64,000 nucleotides of DNA from Nigrospora sphaerica (lineage: Eukaryota; Ascomycota; Sordariomycetes; Amphisphaeriales; Apiosporaceae), in NCBI GenBank assembly GCA_018287875.1, contig JAGVVL010000018.1:930001-994000 (forward strand). Direction: 5' to 3'. Made by a program: the position numbers and the translations under genes. Positions 1-12,445 of this stretch are shown here, in pieces (within the stretch, counting starts at the first letter, position 1; every line of letters starts with the position of its first letter). The notes beneath the pieces are model-generated. The model ran no database searches. It was not told the origin of the DNA and was given only the letters and a program-made list of their open reading frames with translations.

Positions 1-1009
1 CGCCGGGCTGGCCCTGCTGTAAGAAGAGGAGGAAAACTCCCAGATATCCCGAAAGTTGTATAATAATTCTTATTTTCGGTGTTTCACCCAAAGAGGGGCA
101 TGAGGCGTCGACGGCGTTCACGGCAGGGAGAGGGTCTATTTTGCTTTTTCTGTTCTTTTCATCCGGCTTTCCGACGCGCTCTATATCCCCACCGCCAGCC
201 TGTGGAAGCGATGCCATACCCATACCACGCACCATCAATGAAAAGAAACAATATCGAGAACAAACCACTCGATGCCCCCGCTGCGGCTAATGTTCGCCCC
301 GTGACCTTCGTAATCCCCGCGCCTCGCCGTTTTCTTCCCCTTCCCCTTCCCGGTATCTTACCGATATCTCCCCCTGCATCATGAACCCGTAATCCCAACT
401 CCCCCTTTTCCCGGTGTACGGTCCCCGAGGCTTCCCGACCGAGAGATACGCCCCCTTCCGCCTTCTTCCCCGCGCCCTGCGGACCCCCTCACCCCGGCGT
501 ACACACGCGCCCAACGCGACGATCCTCTTCAACCCCGCGGCGTGCCCTTCCGCCAACCCCGCCCGTAACGTTTGTTGTTCCGTGTTCCTGCGTTGGACGC
601 GCGCCCCACGCGGCCGCGCTCGGGGGCCGCCCAGGGGTTGGTGGACCAGAGACCCGCGACGTTTCTGGGGACCAACGGGAGAGAAGGAGGAGGGGGGTCG
701 GAAACTTGGGACGGTTGGCGTCTGCAGGTGGGTGGGTCTTTCAGAAAAGAATCATCTATGGGTGTTGATGGAAACGGAGCTGAGGGTCTTGGTCTTGCTA
801 TCGTTCATTCATTGGTATCCCCCAAAATTTCCATCTATGCAGGGCAAGCGCCGACCTCTAACCACACTCTATGTTCTCGGTGCCTGGCTCTTCCCCATCC
901 TGTATCACAAGCCATGACCCGATGTGGCGAGAACCTATCACCTCGCACTGAACAACGTGACAATCGGAAGGCAGCTTAGGGCGGTGTGACCGGAGATCCC
1001 ATGCATCCA
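1..1009. other. Left-edge spacer without a supported gene
   Basis: This stretch is pyrimidine-rich and GC-rich at 300-650. Open frames on both strands overlap each other, are Arg/Pro/Gly-rich and show no family motif. The first 22 bases could be the end of a plus-strand frame entering from outside the window, but too little is visible to say. I see nothing here that can be supported as a gene. Confidence 0.5.
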
Positions 1010-3438
1010 TTACCGCAACAGCGCCAAGCACTCTCCAGCGGCCTCTTTGACTCTCTGGTCCGAGCTACGGTCCTTGGCCATGGCCACGGGGCTTTCCAGC
1101 GCCTTGGCATCCGCCTTACCAACGACCGTCACCAGAGTGCCTGCGGCTACAACGGCGCGGAACATGACCTCGCTGTCCGTCTGATTTTCCAGGACGTGGG
1201 CAGCAGCTTTGACCAGCCGTATCTGCACATCGCGGGGCACACTGTTGCTCTGCTTTGATGCCAGGACAGAGTAGTTGAGGCATACCGTACTCAGGGCGAC
1301 CATCAGGTTGCGGTTGAATGCGCCAATAGCCTGGCCCCCTTGAATGCCCAGGATGCGCTCAACCACGTCGGCTGCCGTAGATGTTTCCGAAGACAGCACC
1401 TTGCGGCCCTCGCTGGTTGCGAACAAGTTCACAATGGTCCTCAATGCCATCATGGCCAAGTTCTCATTGGGTTGGCTGCCTTCGGGCACTCCGCCCAAAG
1501 CCGCTGTGCTGACCACCTTGATAATGTTTCCGTACGTGGGATTGGTGTACTTGGCAACTAGGGGCGAAGTGGCGGCACATCGGAGAACATCGAGGGGCGC
1601 GAGGCGGCTAGCATAGTCCCATTGCGTGCACATCATCACCAAAAGATCCACAGTGCCTTCATCCGCAACGGCCTTCTTGGACTCAAGGGACTGCCGCAAC
1701 TCGTTCATCGACGTTTGCGCCGGGGGGTTCAGAGAAATATCCTTGCGGCCCGAAGCAACGAGCCCCTCGTTGATGGTGAGGATTTTCTTGAAGATGGCTA
1801 AATCTTGTTAGCAAGTTGGCTCCGGAAGGGAGCAACGAGGGTTACAAACGTTCAAATTTGGCGCTAGTGATGTCCAGATACTCTTTCTGCGGCAGAAAGC
1901 GTCCGCCGGTCGACGTCGGGCCTTCGCCAGGTCGGTAGCGCGCCTCGGTACCGTACGGGTCGGGGCCTCCAGTAACACCCGTCTCGCCAATAGTCGCGCC
2001 CTGGGTGTTCTGGAGAATGAACTGCGCAACTTGGTCGAGGTAGTTCAGCGACAATTCGTTGTCGTTGATGAATTTGGTCGCCGTCTCGTACGGGTTGTCG
2101 GAAAGATTGTACGGCAGCTTCAGCGAAGGCTGTCCCTCCTCAATGGCAACGTCGAACACAAAATCATATGTTTTGCCCTGGTACTCGGTCTTGCGACCAG
2201 AGCTGGATGCCGAATCGACGACCGTGCCCACGTTCACCCATGTTGCGGCACCCATGGACCATGTGTGTGCCGTAATGGAACCGTTGGCCTCACGGATCAT
2301 CTGCACCTGGCCCTCCTTGGTGCCCGACTTCTGCTGCAAGAACTCGGGGCCCGGTAGCTTCTCTTTGTTGATATCGCCCATCTGTTGCTGGGGGATAGAG
2401 GACGTCTGGATGGCTTCCTCGAACATCTGGGCAACCTCGGCGCTAGCTACCCGATCTGGGTTTCTCGTAAAAATGCGCGCGACGCCGTCGCTCGTTCCCG
2501 ATACTATGTCTCCGGTATCGGGACAAACTGCGACGGTCCAGACGGAGATGGCCGGGTGCGTAATGGTTTGTATGCACTCGGAACCCTTCCACACGCGGAC
2601 GGTTCGATCCTCAGCCGCACTCACGATCTCACCCGTCGGCAGCATGGCCAGGCGGTACACGAAGCTATCATGACCACGAAGTTCGCCGACCTGCTGGCCG
2701 GTCAGCTTCCACAGCCGAATGACGCCGTCGTTGTGGGAGCTGGCAATGTCGGCGCCGCTGGGGTGGCCGGGCGGGATCTGGCAGAGACCTCGCACTACGT
2801 CGGGTGTATAGATGGTGGATCGGGCCTCTGCCTGGCCAGCCACGGCCTGGCCGACATCGAAGATTCGGATATTCTTGTCCGCACAGCCCGTGACGACAAG
2901 TTTGTCGCTTATCGGCAGTACATCCCACACGGCACCCTCGTGCCCGACGAGCGTCACATCCGCTTCCCACTTGTTGGTATTCCAGACTTTGGCTGTGTGG
3001 TCCCAGCTGCCCGACACGATGTACTGGCCGTTGGGAGCAGCGGCCAGGGCGCACACATTGTTCGCATGGCCGGGCAGTAAGCGCTCGGCGGCGTCGGATG
3101 AGACGGCTGTGGGTTTCCGGACGTCCAAACACGGGTCCTTGCCACCAGAAACAACCAGGCCCTCGGGAAAGTCTGGTGAGGCCGGTACGAAGGTCAACGA
3201 ATTCACATATTCATGGATCTGGTTGGCAATGGTAGGCTCGAAGGTCGGGGGCTTGTCTGAAGTTCGTCGCCAAGCTCTGACGGTGTGGTCTCGGGAAGCG
3301 GAAAGGATCAGGTCGGCGGAGGGGAAGACTAAATCGCGGACCTGTCGAAGTCAGTGCGCCATCGTGACACGGGGGCGGAAGCAGACTTACATCGCTGTCA
3401 TGGCCAACGAGCTGGGCCGACAATTTGAAGTCACCCAT
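1010..3438 (-). CDS. DOA1: DOA1/UFD3/PLAA-type ubiquitin-binding WD40 protein
   Basis: The product is the Cdc48/p97 cofactor that binds ubiquitin and acts in ubiquitin recycling, ER- and mitochondria-associated degradation and endosomal sorting. Three exons fit by hand: 3438-3391, 3341-1850 and 1797-1010, giving 775 residues, the usual length for the family. The start is MGDFKLSAQLVGHDSDV, just before a GTAAGT donor. In order there is a beta-propeller of WD40 repeats (about residues 1-300, with units such as SGSWDHTAKVWN and SAAEDRTVRVWK), a PFU ubiquitin-binding domain (about 380-460, around TYDFVFDVAIEEGQPSLKLP) and a C-terminal armadillo-like PUL domain (about 510-775), which binds Cdc48 in this family. 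The second intron (1798-1849) has a GTTTGT donor and TTTAG acceptor and restores the frame between PFU and PUL. The gene is divergent from the STRAP gene. Identification is firm; only the GTTTGT donor is slightly unusual. Confidence 0.95.
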
Positions 3439-4761
3439 GATACGAAGATTGCTGGCTAGCGGTGGTAGGCGTAAAGGGAGCTTCCACGTTGGCGTATTGG
3501 GAACGGTATTGCGGGGTAAGAAGCGACGAACAGGGGGATAAGCTGCCAGACGTCGGGCGATCTGTAAAAGTCGCTTGGGCAAGGATGAGGCAGGCTGAAG
3601 ATACAGGGGGTGACGACGACGGAACGCAGCAAGATGGAAACAAGGGGATTTGCGATGGGTGGTGTATATGGAAGTTACAACTGGCCCTGACGGTTGTTGA
3701 CCGGCTGTAGGAGCTTCGAAGCTCATCGAAGGCGGCGATACGGGGGAGGAGGTATCTTTGGGCCTAAGAACATACCCAAGGTACTTCCTTCCCAACGCCT
3801 AACGGCTTACTTACTTTCAGTACAGCTGGTTAACGCTGCGCGCTGAATGTACCCGAGGGGCAGGCACTTGGCCCACATGAAGGCGTCTGTCGCCCGTCGG
3901 TGCACGTCATTGCCAGCCTCGGTTTGGAGCACCAGATTGGCGGCTTCGACCAGGCCTGCTCGCCTCCCATGGCAGGTATAAGGTAAGTCGTAGTTGTTGG
4001 CATGGACCGTCATTGCCTCTGCTTGTCTGCATCTTTAATGCGGACCCTGCCATAGCTGTTGGGGAATTGACGGATGTAGATGGTTGGAGGTAGGTACAGC
4101 GAAGGGAGTCTGAAGGGACCTCGGTCACTGGAGCACTTGCTCAGCTTTGGGCTACCTACACGTACTTAGGGACAGCTCTGCACAATTGAGGCCTTTCTCG
4201 GCCCTCCACCCGCCCTGGCTCGCCTGGCCGAGGTGGTTTCTTGGCCAAGGTTGGCTAGACCGGCGCCGGCTGAGGTAGGGATTGCGGCCAGTCCTAATAG
4301 CCCCTCGTTTCACCAGTGTCCGTTCCACGCTGGCCACGAGGCTCCCGACAGCCCCTTCCTGCATTTCCAGGGTCCAGCCTTGCCTTGCATTCTCCCTCAA
4401 CTCGTGACAGACTCGCCCCTTCCGGCTTATTGTGGCATTTTAACTCGCGACAGCCTCTCCCGGTCTGGCCCCATTCGCAGCATCCGACCCCATATTTCCA
4501 CGTCGCAGTCACATTCCCCTTCTCCCTTTCCCATCCATCAATCTCTGGCTCCAGCCGAGAGCAACTCTTGCCGCCTTTTGATGCGCAAACCACCGCCGCA
4601 GTTTTGACGACGATTTTTGACGACATTACGACTTCTACCAACATCCTCTCGCCCTCCCTGACCCGACTTCCACTCGCCGACAACCGCCCTTCCTGCCGCT
4701 TCGCAACGCTTGCCTTTCGCCAACCGTCATACCTTTTCTTGGTCGCAGCATTCCGTACAAT
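3439..4761. promoter_or_regulatory. Divergent intergenic region between DOA1 and STRAP
   Basis: This 1.3-kb region must carry the promoters and 5' leaders of both housekeeping WD40 genes. The last 350 bases before the STRAP start are strongly C/T-rich on the plus strand, as in fungal housekeeping leaders. I do not see a TATA box. Open frames here are low-complexity and look like by-products of composition. Confidence 0.45.
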
Positions 4762-5961
4762 ATGGCCACCGATGCTCCTCGCCAGTGCGTGCCGCTGACC
4801 TGCCACGGCCACTCCCGACCCGTGCCGCACATCAGTTTCTCGACGCTCACAAAGGACGGAAACTATTACCTGATTTCCGCTTGCAAAGGTACAAAGTGAC
4901 ACCACCAGCCAGCTGCCCGCTGTCCCTTAGGAGAAGCTGCAGTCGCTGACATTACAATCCGCAGATGGCAACCCCATGCTCCGCGACGGTCAGACCGGTG
5001 ACTGGATCGGTACCTTCATAGGACACAAGGGTGCTGTCTGGCAAGCCCGACTGTGCCACGATGCCTCTTATGCCGCGACTGCTTCGGCCGACTTCACCGC
5101 CAAGGTCTGGGACACGTACACGGGCGAATGCCTTGCGACCTTGCAACACGACCACATCGTCCGCGCCGTCGCCTACCCGCCCGACAACTCGGATCTGCTT
5201 GCCACCGGAGGCATGGAGAAGAAGCTGCGCATTTTCGATTTGAGCGAGGTCCGATCCGTCGAAGGCGAGGCCAGCTCCCCGGCGCCTACCATTCCTGCCA
5301 GTTCGGCCTTCGAAATCGGCGCCGGCGTCCACACGGCGTCCATCAAGTTCATCGTGTGGACCAAGGACCCTAATATTCTCATTACGGCTTCGGGTAACAC
5401 TTTGCGCTGGTTTGACCTGCCTAGCCGCAGTGTCATCAAGCAGGAGACTCTGGATGGAGAAATTGGTTCCTGCGAGTTCTTTGCTCCGGCCCCAGAACTC
5501 CGCGATCCTTCAGACGTCGGTGAAGGCCTTCCTGTCCTCGGGGTTGCGGCTGGCAAGTCGGTGTACTTCTGGGGCGGCTTCCGCGCCATGGACGAACTCA
5601 AGCGCCAAAAGATGGACTACACGGTCGCCAGTGTGGCTCTGGACCCCAAGGGCAAAAAGTTCATCGTAGGCGAAGACATTCCGGCCACCTGGGCGCGTGT
5701 CTACCGATGGGAGGATGGAACCGAATTTGGTGAGTGCGAACCGCGTTTGCTCACACTGCCTCGACAAGTCACGTACTAACCCCTCTTCCAGATATTCACA
5801 AGGGCCACCATGGTCCAGTGTGGTCGATTGGGTACTCGCCCGATAACAACCTATACGCCACGGGGTCCGAGGATGGCACTATCAAGCTGTGGAAGAACTG
5901 CGAGGGGTCATACGGACTGTGGCGACAGAACGGGGCTGTCGAGGGCAAGCCTGCAGAGTAG
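4762..5961 (+). CDS. STRAP/unrip-like WD40 repeat protein
   Basis: This is a seven-bladed WD40 protein of the serine-threonine kinase receptor-associated protein (STRAP/unrip) family, a scaffold linked in animals to SMN complex assembly and TGF-beta signalling; the fungal role is little defined. Exons 4762-4888, 4965-5729 and 5792-5961 encode 353 residues, the normal family length. Diagnostic segments are LISACKDG at the first splice, [40 protein letters not shown] and the closing [13 protein letters not shown] followed by SYGLW. The second intron has a perfect TACTAAC branch site at 5774-5780. eIF3i was considered because it is also a WD40 protein of this size, but the GDWIGTF and GSEDGT-LW-YGLW signatures are those of STRAP. 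It is transcribed away from DOA1. Confidence 0.93.
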
Positions 5962-7955
5962 GACGGCGGCCTTTCCCTCCACTCCCTATCTTCAGTTGCC
6001 TCGAGCGATCACAGCTTCATGGGCGAAAGCTCCATGGTGAGCCAGGACTCCTCGGTGAATACCGGCGCAGCCCGCTACCTCACCGACGAAGACTAGGTTT
6101 CCGTACCCAGGCCAGGTGGTAGGCAGAAGCCGCCAGCAGCATACCAAGGCCGGGCCAATGAGTCCGGGTCGTGGGCCAGCGTTGCTCGAAACGCGGGCAT
6201 CTCGGTGAGGAAGCCGTAAATTGCCAGCCTCGGCCAGTGGGGGTGCCGCAGACTTGGAATGGATTTCAGATGCATATGCATGGGGCAGGTCGGATGAGAA
6301 GGCCTGTTCCCGTGGCTGTATGGTAGAAACATGATGCATCCCCAGCGAGGTAAAAGCTTAGATGCACACGGTGCATGTCCAGGGGGCAATATCATGTAGC
6401 GATGATGCATTCGCCAAATCACATCACGCCCCTGGCGATATACAGCTGTATCTGTCCTGCAGTCTCGTGTGCGTGGGGGTGTATATAAGAAGCTGGACGC
6501 TGGCACAAGCATGAGCCGCCGCTTACCATACCTGAATGACTGAGAAGACGTAGGGACTGCCCAGCGCTCGGTGAAAGGTCGACAACCAGCGGCCGGCGTT
6601 GGTATGTCAGGGGAGGATAAAACAACCAATATCCACGAGGGAAGGGGGAGGGACCTGGATGGCGATCAGCCAACAGGAGTATGGTCGTTTTGTGTTTCTT
6701 ATAGGTAAATTGCCAAATCGCGTATGTGAGCGAAGTTAATGAAGATGGCAAAGCGAGAGAAACCTCAAGTCCGTCGCGGGCACGACGGTGCCATGCTTTA
6801 ACAATTTCGTCTTCTTTACTTTCTATAAGCTACGCGGCGGTTCATTATAAAGATGCCGTTAAAGACCGTCTCTAGTCTTAGGCGGCAGGCAAGCGCATCA
6901 CCTCCGGGTCCCGTAATAAACACGGGCATACTGCCCCCCTCGGACGTCAACATGGCTCGCGCTAGCCTTACGGGGTTTCAGGTGGTCTAAAGGCACATGG
7001 CGGCACGATAAGCCCCGTCATCTCCATTAGCAATGGCAGCCTAAAGCTTCAGACTCGCGTGAGTATTCGATGGTGATGGTAGGGACAACGTGAAAAGTAG
7101 GCATTCCCACCTTATGGGATCTAGCTGCATTTACGGCAGCCCCTTACCGGCGTTGAATTCGGGGAAGTCCTCCAGCGCGGCCACGGCGTCAGCAGCCACA
7201 TCGACGGCTTTAGCTCTTAAGCGTATTGACGCCTCAGCTCTCTCAACTAGCTCCTATAGGAAAACCTTAGTGCAGCGTAGGATCTGGCATCCATAACCTA
7301 GGATTCCGAAGCACTGCCGTGTGAGACGACGCCTACGCTTATCTATAATAGTGTTCATGTGTTCTCCTTTCAGTGGGTGTTAGGGTGCGGTTAAATAACC
7401 ACCTAGTCAAATGTCTTGTCATCATCAATATCAGTCTTCTGGTCCAGTCGGCTCAAGACTTCACAATCAGTGTTTATATTAGTGTTCTCTAATTTGTGAC
7501 CCTCGGGGAATATCCTTTTAACGAGATATCAGTGCTGAGCTCACGTAATACAAACGCTGACGTAGACTAAGCTGCCTAATCGTTTGAGGTCTTTATATCA
7601 CGAATGATTCCGTGAACGTGGTATTCATCCACAGCTCGATGTTGAATAAGCCGCACCGTCTAGATGCATTGTAAGTCGCGTTGTGCCACCTGCGCGACGG
7701 CACTTGCGGCAACGCAAGCCGCGTATCCTAGTAGAAGAGTTCATGCCTTTACGCCTCTATTCGCCCACAGCGACAGCAACAGAAGACAAGTTAGCATCAC
7801 GGTACTACGGTACTACGGTAGAACCCTACACCGCGTCGTAGGCGCCGCCGTTTAGATATCTAGCGGACACAGCCACCGGAACACGGTCGATTTAGCAAGT
7901 TCTCTTAGCTGTGACATCTTATCTCTTATTCTTCCCGTCTCACTCAACGGGCTCT
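5962..7955. other. AT-richer decayed spacer
   Basis: There is no intact gene. From about 6,800 the sequence becomes richer in TA and CTA/TAG words, as in RIP-affected fungal DNA, with short GC-rich patches embedded. One patch (7130-7270) is recognisable as a peptidase scrap and is listed separately. At 7801-7818 there is a short tandem repeat of ggtactac. Confidence 0.5.
7139..7270 (-). pseudogene. Decayed scrap of asparaginase/isoaspartyl peptidase
   Basis: Reading the minus strand gives about 40 residues ending in ALEDFPEFNAGKG, then a stop. This resembles the conserved block of N-terminal-nucleophile asparaginases (type 2 asparaginase/isoaspartyl peptidase), where 'A-x-x-A-L-E-D-x-P-x-F-N-A-G-x-G' precedes the active region. 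No start, no catalytic threonine and no further homologous segment are visible on either side, and the surroundings are AT-rich. I infer a relic of a longer, mutated gene. The match rests on one motif, so confidence is moderate. Confidence 0.4.
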
Positions 7956-7976
7956 CTATACGAGTCTCTCGTATAG
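7956..7976. repeat. Perfect 9-bp inverted repeat at the stop codon
   Basis: The arms ctatacgag and ctcgtatag are separated by tct. The left arm contains the stop codon of the minus-strand ABM-like gene. It could form a small hairpin in the 3' end of the transcript; function is unknown. Confidence 0.7.
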
Positions 7977-8651
7977 ATGCCCCACGCAGTCCTCTACATA
8001 GTCTCCTAGGGCTCGCATGCATAAGTCCCGGGCTGCGGTGAGCGCCTCGGCCGTCGGCCAGCCACCCCCGACGACGACGAACTCGTCGCAAGTGCTCTTA
8101 CCAAAAGGCTCAACGCGCCAGCCCCCGCCTCCGCAGGGTGCCGGAGTCGTAGCGAGGGCGTCCAGCGCAGCGATGAAGGCGGCGCGCGATATATCGCGCC
8201 GGACAACGAAGCGCAGCAGGCCAACGCGGGGGGCTCGCATCACGGCGGGGGGGAACGCCGCCACGCCGTCGAGGTGCACAAGTCCGTGATAAGGGGAGGA
8301 GGCGTCGCTGCCTGGGGTCTCCAGGTTAAGACCGGCGGCGGCGAACTGGGCGCAGGCCGCTGTGTTGGCGGGCGAGGCGATCCAGGACTGGTGCTCGGCG
8401 AGCGACGCCCAGTGCGCCGCGATCAGCATGTCGAGAGGGCCGCCATCGGCTCGCACGTAGAGGGCGGCGCCTCGGGCCTCAGCCGCCGTGGCCGGCTGTG
8501 GCCCCTCGGCGGGCGGCGTAGGGGGGGCACAGTGCGCGGCGCACCATTCGTCCTGCAGGCGCATGGCCTCACGGAAGGCGTCGAGAAAGGCCTGAGTAGA
8601 TTTGTTGTCGGATGGGAGGGAAAACTGGGCGATCTCGGTTATGGGCGGCAT
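7956..8651 (-). CDS. ABM/EthD-like dimeric alpha-beta barrel protein, hypothetical
   Basis: A single-exon frame of 231 residues starts at ATG 8651 (MPPITEIAQFSLPSD); an in-frame GTG seven codons upstream is less likely. The layout is two similar halves, each with a beta strand, a FLDAF- or FIAALDAL-type helix and a strand, as in fungal antibiotic-biosynthesis-monooxygenase or EthD-like ferredoxin-fold proteins. The segment IAAHWASLAEHQSWI matches the W-x-S-x-x-x-H-Q-x-(F/W) pattern common in that fold. These proteins bind or oxidise small aromatic compounds without a cofactor, but no substrate can be assigned. The gene is GC-rich and flanked by AT-rich decayed DNA, and the stop codon lies in a perfect hairpin (7956-7976). 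The family assignment comes from pattern only. Confidence 0.65.
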   Translation of the reverse strand: MPPITEIAQFSLPSDNKSTQAFLDAFREAMRLQDEWCAAHCAPPTPPAEGPQPATAAEARGAALYVRADGGPLDMLIAAHWASLAEHQSWIASPANTAACAQFAAAGLNLETPGSDASSPYHGLVHLDGVAAFPPAVMRAPRVGLLRFVVRRDISRAAFIAALDALATTPAPCGGGGWRVEPFGKSTCDEFVVVGGGWPTAEALTAARDLCMRALGDYVEDCVGHLYERLV

Positions 8652-8853
8652 GGCGGCCAGTTCGGAGCTCACGAGGGAGCGGTCGAGGTTGACGCGGGCT
8701 TAGAGGCTCGGAGCTTGGCTCTCAAGTGATGTGGGAGCAATCCCACAGTATTATATCGTAGCAAGGTTTGAAACGGAGACAAAGAGGGATAGCTGTGAAA
8801 GGGATCATGGGTTGAAGAGAAAGAAAGACACATCGGACCCGGCTGAGACTCCT

Positions 8854-8861
8854 TTATATAC
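8854..8861 (-). promoter_or_regulatory. TATA box candidate for the ABM-like gene
   Basis: The minus strand reads TATATAAA about 200 nt upstream of the ATG at 8651, a normal distance for a fungal promoter with a leader of roughly 170 nt. Confidence 0.4.
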
Positions 8862-9088
8862 ACGATCAGTGACCCACTTTAGCAGTGAGACCGAGTGCTT
8901 TAATAAAAGAGCGCGTGAGCGCGATAATAGCGATATAGGCTGTTTTTACGTTATTACAACGCATCCTCGTGGTTATTGTCCGAGTTGCGACGATCTATAG
9001 AAGCAGGCAGCCGGGGTGACGCGTGTAATGATTTTCACGTGCCTGCCTAGTGGGCCTAGGGGGTCGAACCAAAATACACGGTGCCCGC

Positions 9089-10250
<1,162 letters not shown>

Positions 10251-10808
10251 TGGAGGCGCGTGTCGCGTACTGGGTCCCATAGAAACACACCGATTCGTCA
10301 CTGCCTGCAGTGTCCGAAGTCGAGCCCTCAACCGCCGTCCATGCGCTCGGCCGACTCGCCCGGCGTCCTGGGGCCCTTCTTCACGCGCGGCTCATGCGAG
10401 CGTCTAAGGCTTCGTTCGTACTTCCCAAGCCGTGGCTTGGCAGCACCCGCCGGCCCTCCGCCGGGACCTGCCTATCAGGGAGCGGGGTCAGTCGGTCTCT
10501 CTGGCGGCACTGTCGTGCCGGGCTCGTGTGACTAAGCGGCGTGCGATGTGGACCCAGCAGTCCTGGAATCCGCACGTCATCGCCGCGGAAGACCTGACGT
10601 CACCACGGGCGCGACGGCCATAAAGCTGGAATGAACACCACTCATTCTCGCGATGCAAATACTGGTGTTCATGACACTTAACACCGATTGATCACCTCCC
10701 GCCTCGAAGCGAAAAACGCAAAGTCACCGTGTGGACCCTAAAGACCATTGCCCTCACCATCAATCTTCCCACATCGCCCCACCTACCACCTACCTTCACC
10801 TTTCAACA
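10251..10808. other. Spacer without a supported gene
   Basis: Only short overlapping frames occur. The last 100 bases are C/A-rich with TCACC/CCACC words typical of a fungal leader and probably form the 5' untranslated region of the small gene starting at 10809. Confidence 0.45.
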
Positions 10809-11126
10809 ATGACGCGGATCGTCGACGACGTCAAGACGGGCCTCAAAGGCGTCAAGGGGGCGGGCGACGCGCTGCGGGGCGGGGCCATGGAGGCCGTGGA
10901 CGCGACGTTTGAGAACCGGGGCAACGCCGAGGCGGCGGCGGCGGCACACGGCCGCAACCAGGGGCTCGTCGAGAAGGGCAAGCAGGACCTCAGCCACGTC
11001 GACCAGGCCGTCGCTGAACACGAGCGCCGCGCCGCCGGCGACCCCGTCAACCCCCACGGCCGCGGCGCGGCTGCGCCTCAGTCCGACGTCCATGGTGCCG
11101 CCGCCTCCCAGGGACCCAAGGTGTAA
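10809..11126 (+). CDS. Small hydrophilic fungal protein, function unknown
   Basis: A 105-residue single-exon frame starts at ATG 10809 with the favourable context CAACA-ATG-A. It begins MTRIVDDVKTGLKGVKGAGD and continues ALRGGAMEAVDATFENRGN; the 'K-G-x-G-x-A-L-R-G-x-x-x-x-A-V-D' block is a pattern I associate with small conserved hypothetical proteins of filamentous ascomycetes. The rest is Ala/Gly/His-rich, strongly hydrophilic and probably disordered, without signal peptide or membrane segment. Such proteins are often abundant and stress-induced, but that is general knowledge and nothing here shows it. The C-rich leader upstream is consistent with high expression. Confidence 0.7.
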   Translation: MTRIVDDVKTGLKGVKGAGDALRGGAMEAVDATFENRGNAEAAAAAHGRNQGLVEKGKQDLSHVDQAVAEHERRAAGDPVNPHGRGAAAPQSDVHGAAASQGPKV

Positions 11127-12445
11127 GGGGAACGGGGAAAGGGGCGTGCGCAGAGGAGGATTCTGAGTCATGGATAGAGAGAGAGAGAGAGAGATACCCA
11201 AGTTTAGCGCGCAAGGAACGGGTGGGACTAGCAGGAGGAGCACTCGGCGGAGCAGCGCCGCAAGGAGAGCGACAGACACGTCTTACGAGTCAACGCATAC
11301 GAAGTACAAAATACACCGCTTCGATGAAGTACTCGCAGCAAACCTGCCTTGATTGCTTCTAAACCCTCGAATGGACTATGCGTGTCAGCAGGAAGGGTAA
11401 CTGCTCTCGAACGTAACTGAAGAGTGCGGAACCCCATCAGATTGCCTCGACGATGCCGTGACGGGACTGGGGGCTTGGTGGCTTCATGGTGGCTGTCCTG
11501 GGCCCCCCCAGCTTATAGCGTCGTCTATTCCCAAGGCCAACGATTCTTCTGCAAGATGAAGGCAAGGGATATCCAGGGCGGAATCGTTTAGCTGGGACCG
11601 GCTGCTGCAGTGCGGAAAAGAGAGAAGCAGATCGCCCCGCGGGCCAGCATTGGAGGCTTGCGGGTTGGAACAAATCGCACTGGGGAAGCAGCAGGCCTTG
11701 TGCATCCCCGCTGCCTACGTATCCTCCATGGCTCTCAGAATATAACAAAGCGGACTGGAGTACGCCCAACCGTTGACTGAACATTTCCCCCGCCCTTTTC
11801 TGATGGACGCGAACACGGCATGCCCTTTTGGGATAACGAACGACCTGCTGATTGGCGGGCTGGCGGGGGTCGCTCGCAAATGCTGCTGCCTGGGCCAGCT
11901 GGCGCCGCCTGGGGTGACAAAGACATGGGTTTTGGTCCGCGAACCACCCTCTCCCGTTTTCTTCAGGCAAACCCGTTTCTGGCAAAAGTTTCTAACGGTT
12001 TCACCCTCGGGCTTTTATTCCTCCATGGCCGGCCGCTTCGTCTCGTTGCCTTCTTCCTGGCCAGCCAATGCTGTGATAGGCCACCCCCGCCATTAGACAG
12101 CAAAGGGAGCAGCACAGCTGGTAGCATGGCTGCATACAGTTTTCGGCCACCGCGAAGGAATACGAGGCAGCCAACAGTGGAAAGCAACTATAAAATGACC
12201 ACCCTGCGCCCGTTCGACATGACCTGAGTTCCCCAGCCCTCCATCACTACCACTGTTTCCCCATTACATTTGCTCAGATATACGGCCACGTCCTCCGCGG
12301 TGCACCAAACGCCTGTGTCCGTGGGCGATCCCACCCGCCATCTGCCGCCCTTCATTGGCCGCATCCACTCTCACTAACACCCACGGCACCACCCACTACA
12401 CCCCTATTGATCGTCTGACAGCTCCCCACACATCATATCTCTACC
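11127..12445. other. Spacer and leader upstream of the VIT-VWA gene
   Basis: A short (GA)n run sits at 11173-11193. A minus-strand frame of 182 residues (11437-11985) has no recognisable domain and looks accidental. The final 200 bases are C/T/A-rich and probably a leader. Confidence 0.45.
12189..12195 (+). promoter_or_regulatory. TATA box candidate for the VIT-VWA gene
   Basis: TATAAAA lies about 250 nt upstream of the ATG at 12446. The sequence between is a C-rich, AUG-free leader in the plus direction. Confidence 0.45.

Noticed and set aside
4294..4905. 203-codon minus-strand frame upstream of STRAP
   Set aside because: It lies in the C/T-rich STRAP leader and first exon; it is a composition artefact.
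4762..5961. eIF3i (TIF34) as an alternative identity
   Set aside because: Length and fold fit, but the [16 protein letters not shown] and [15 protein letters not shown] segments are specific to STRAP.
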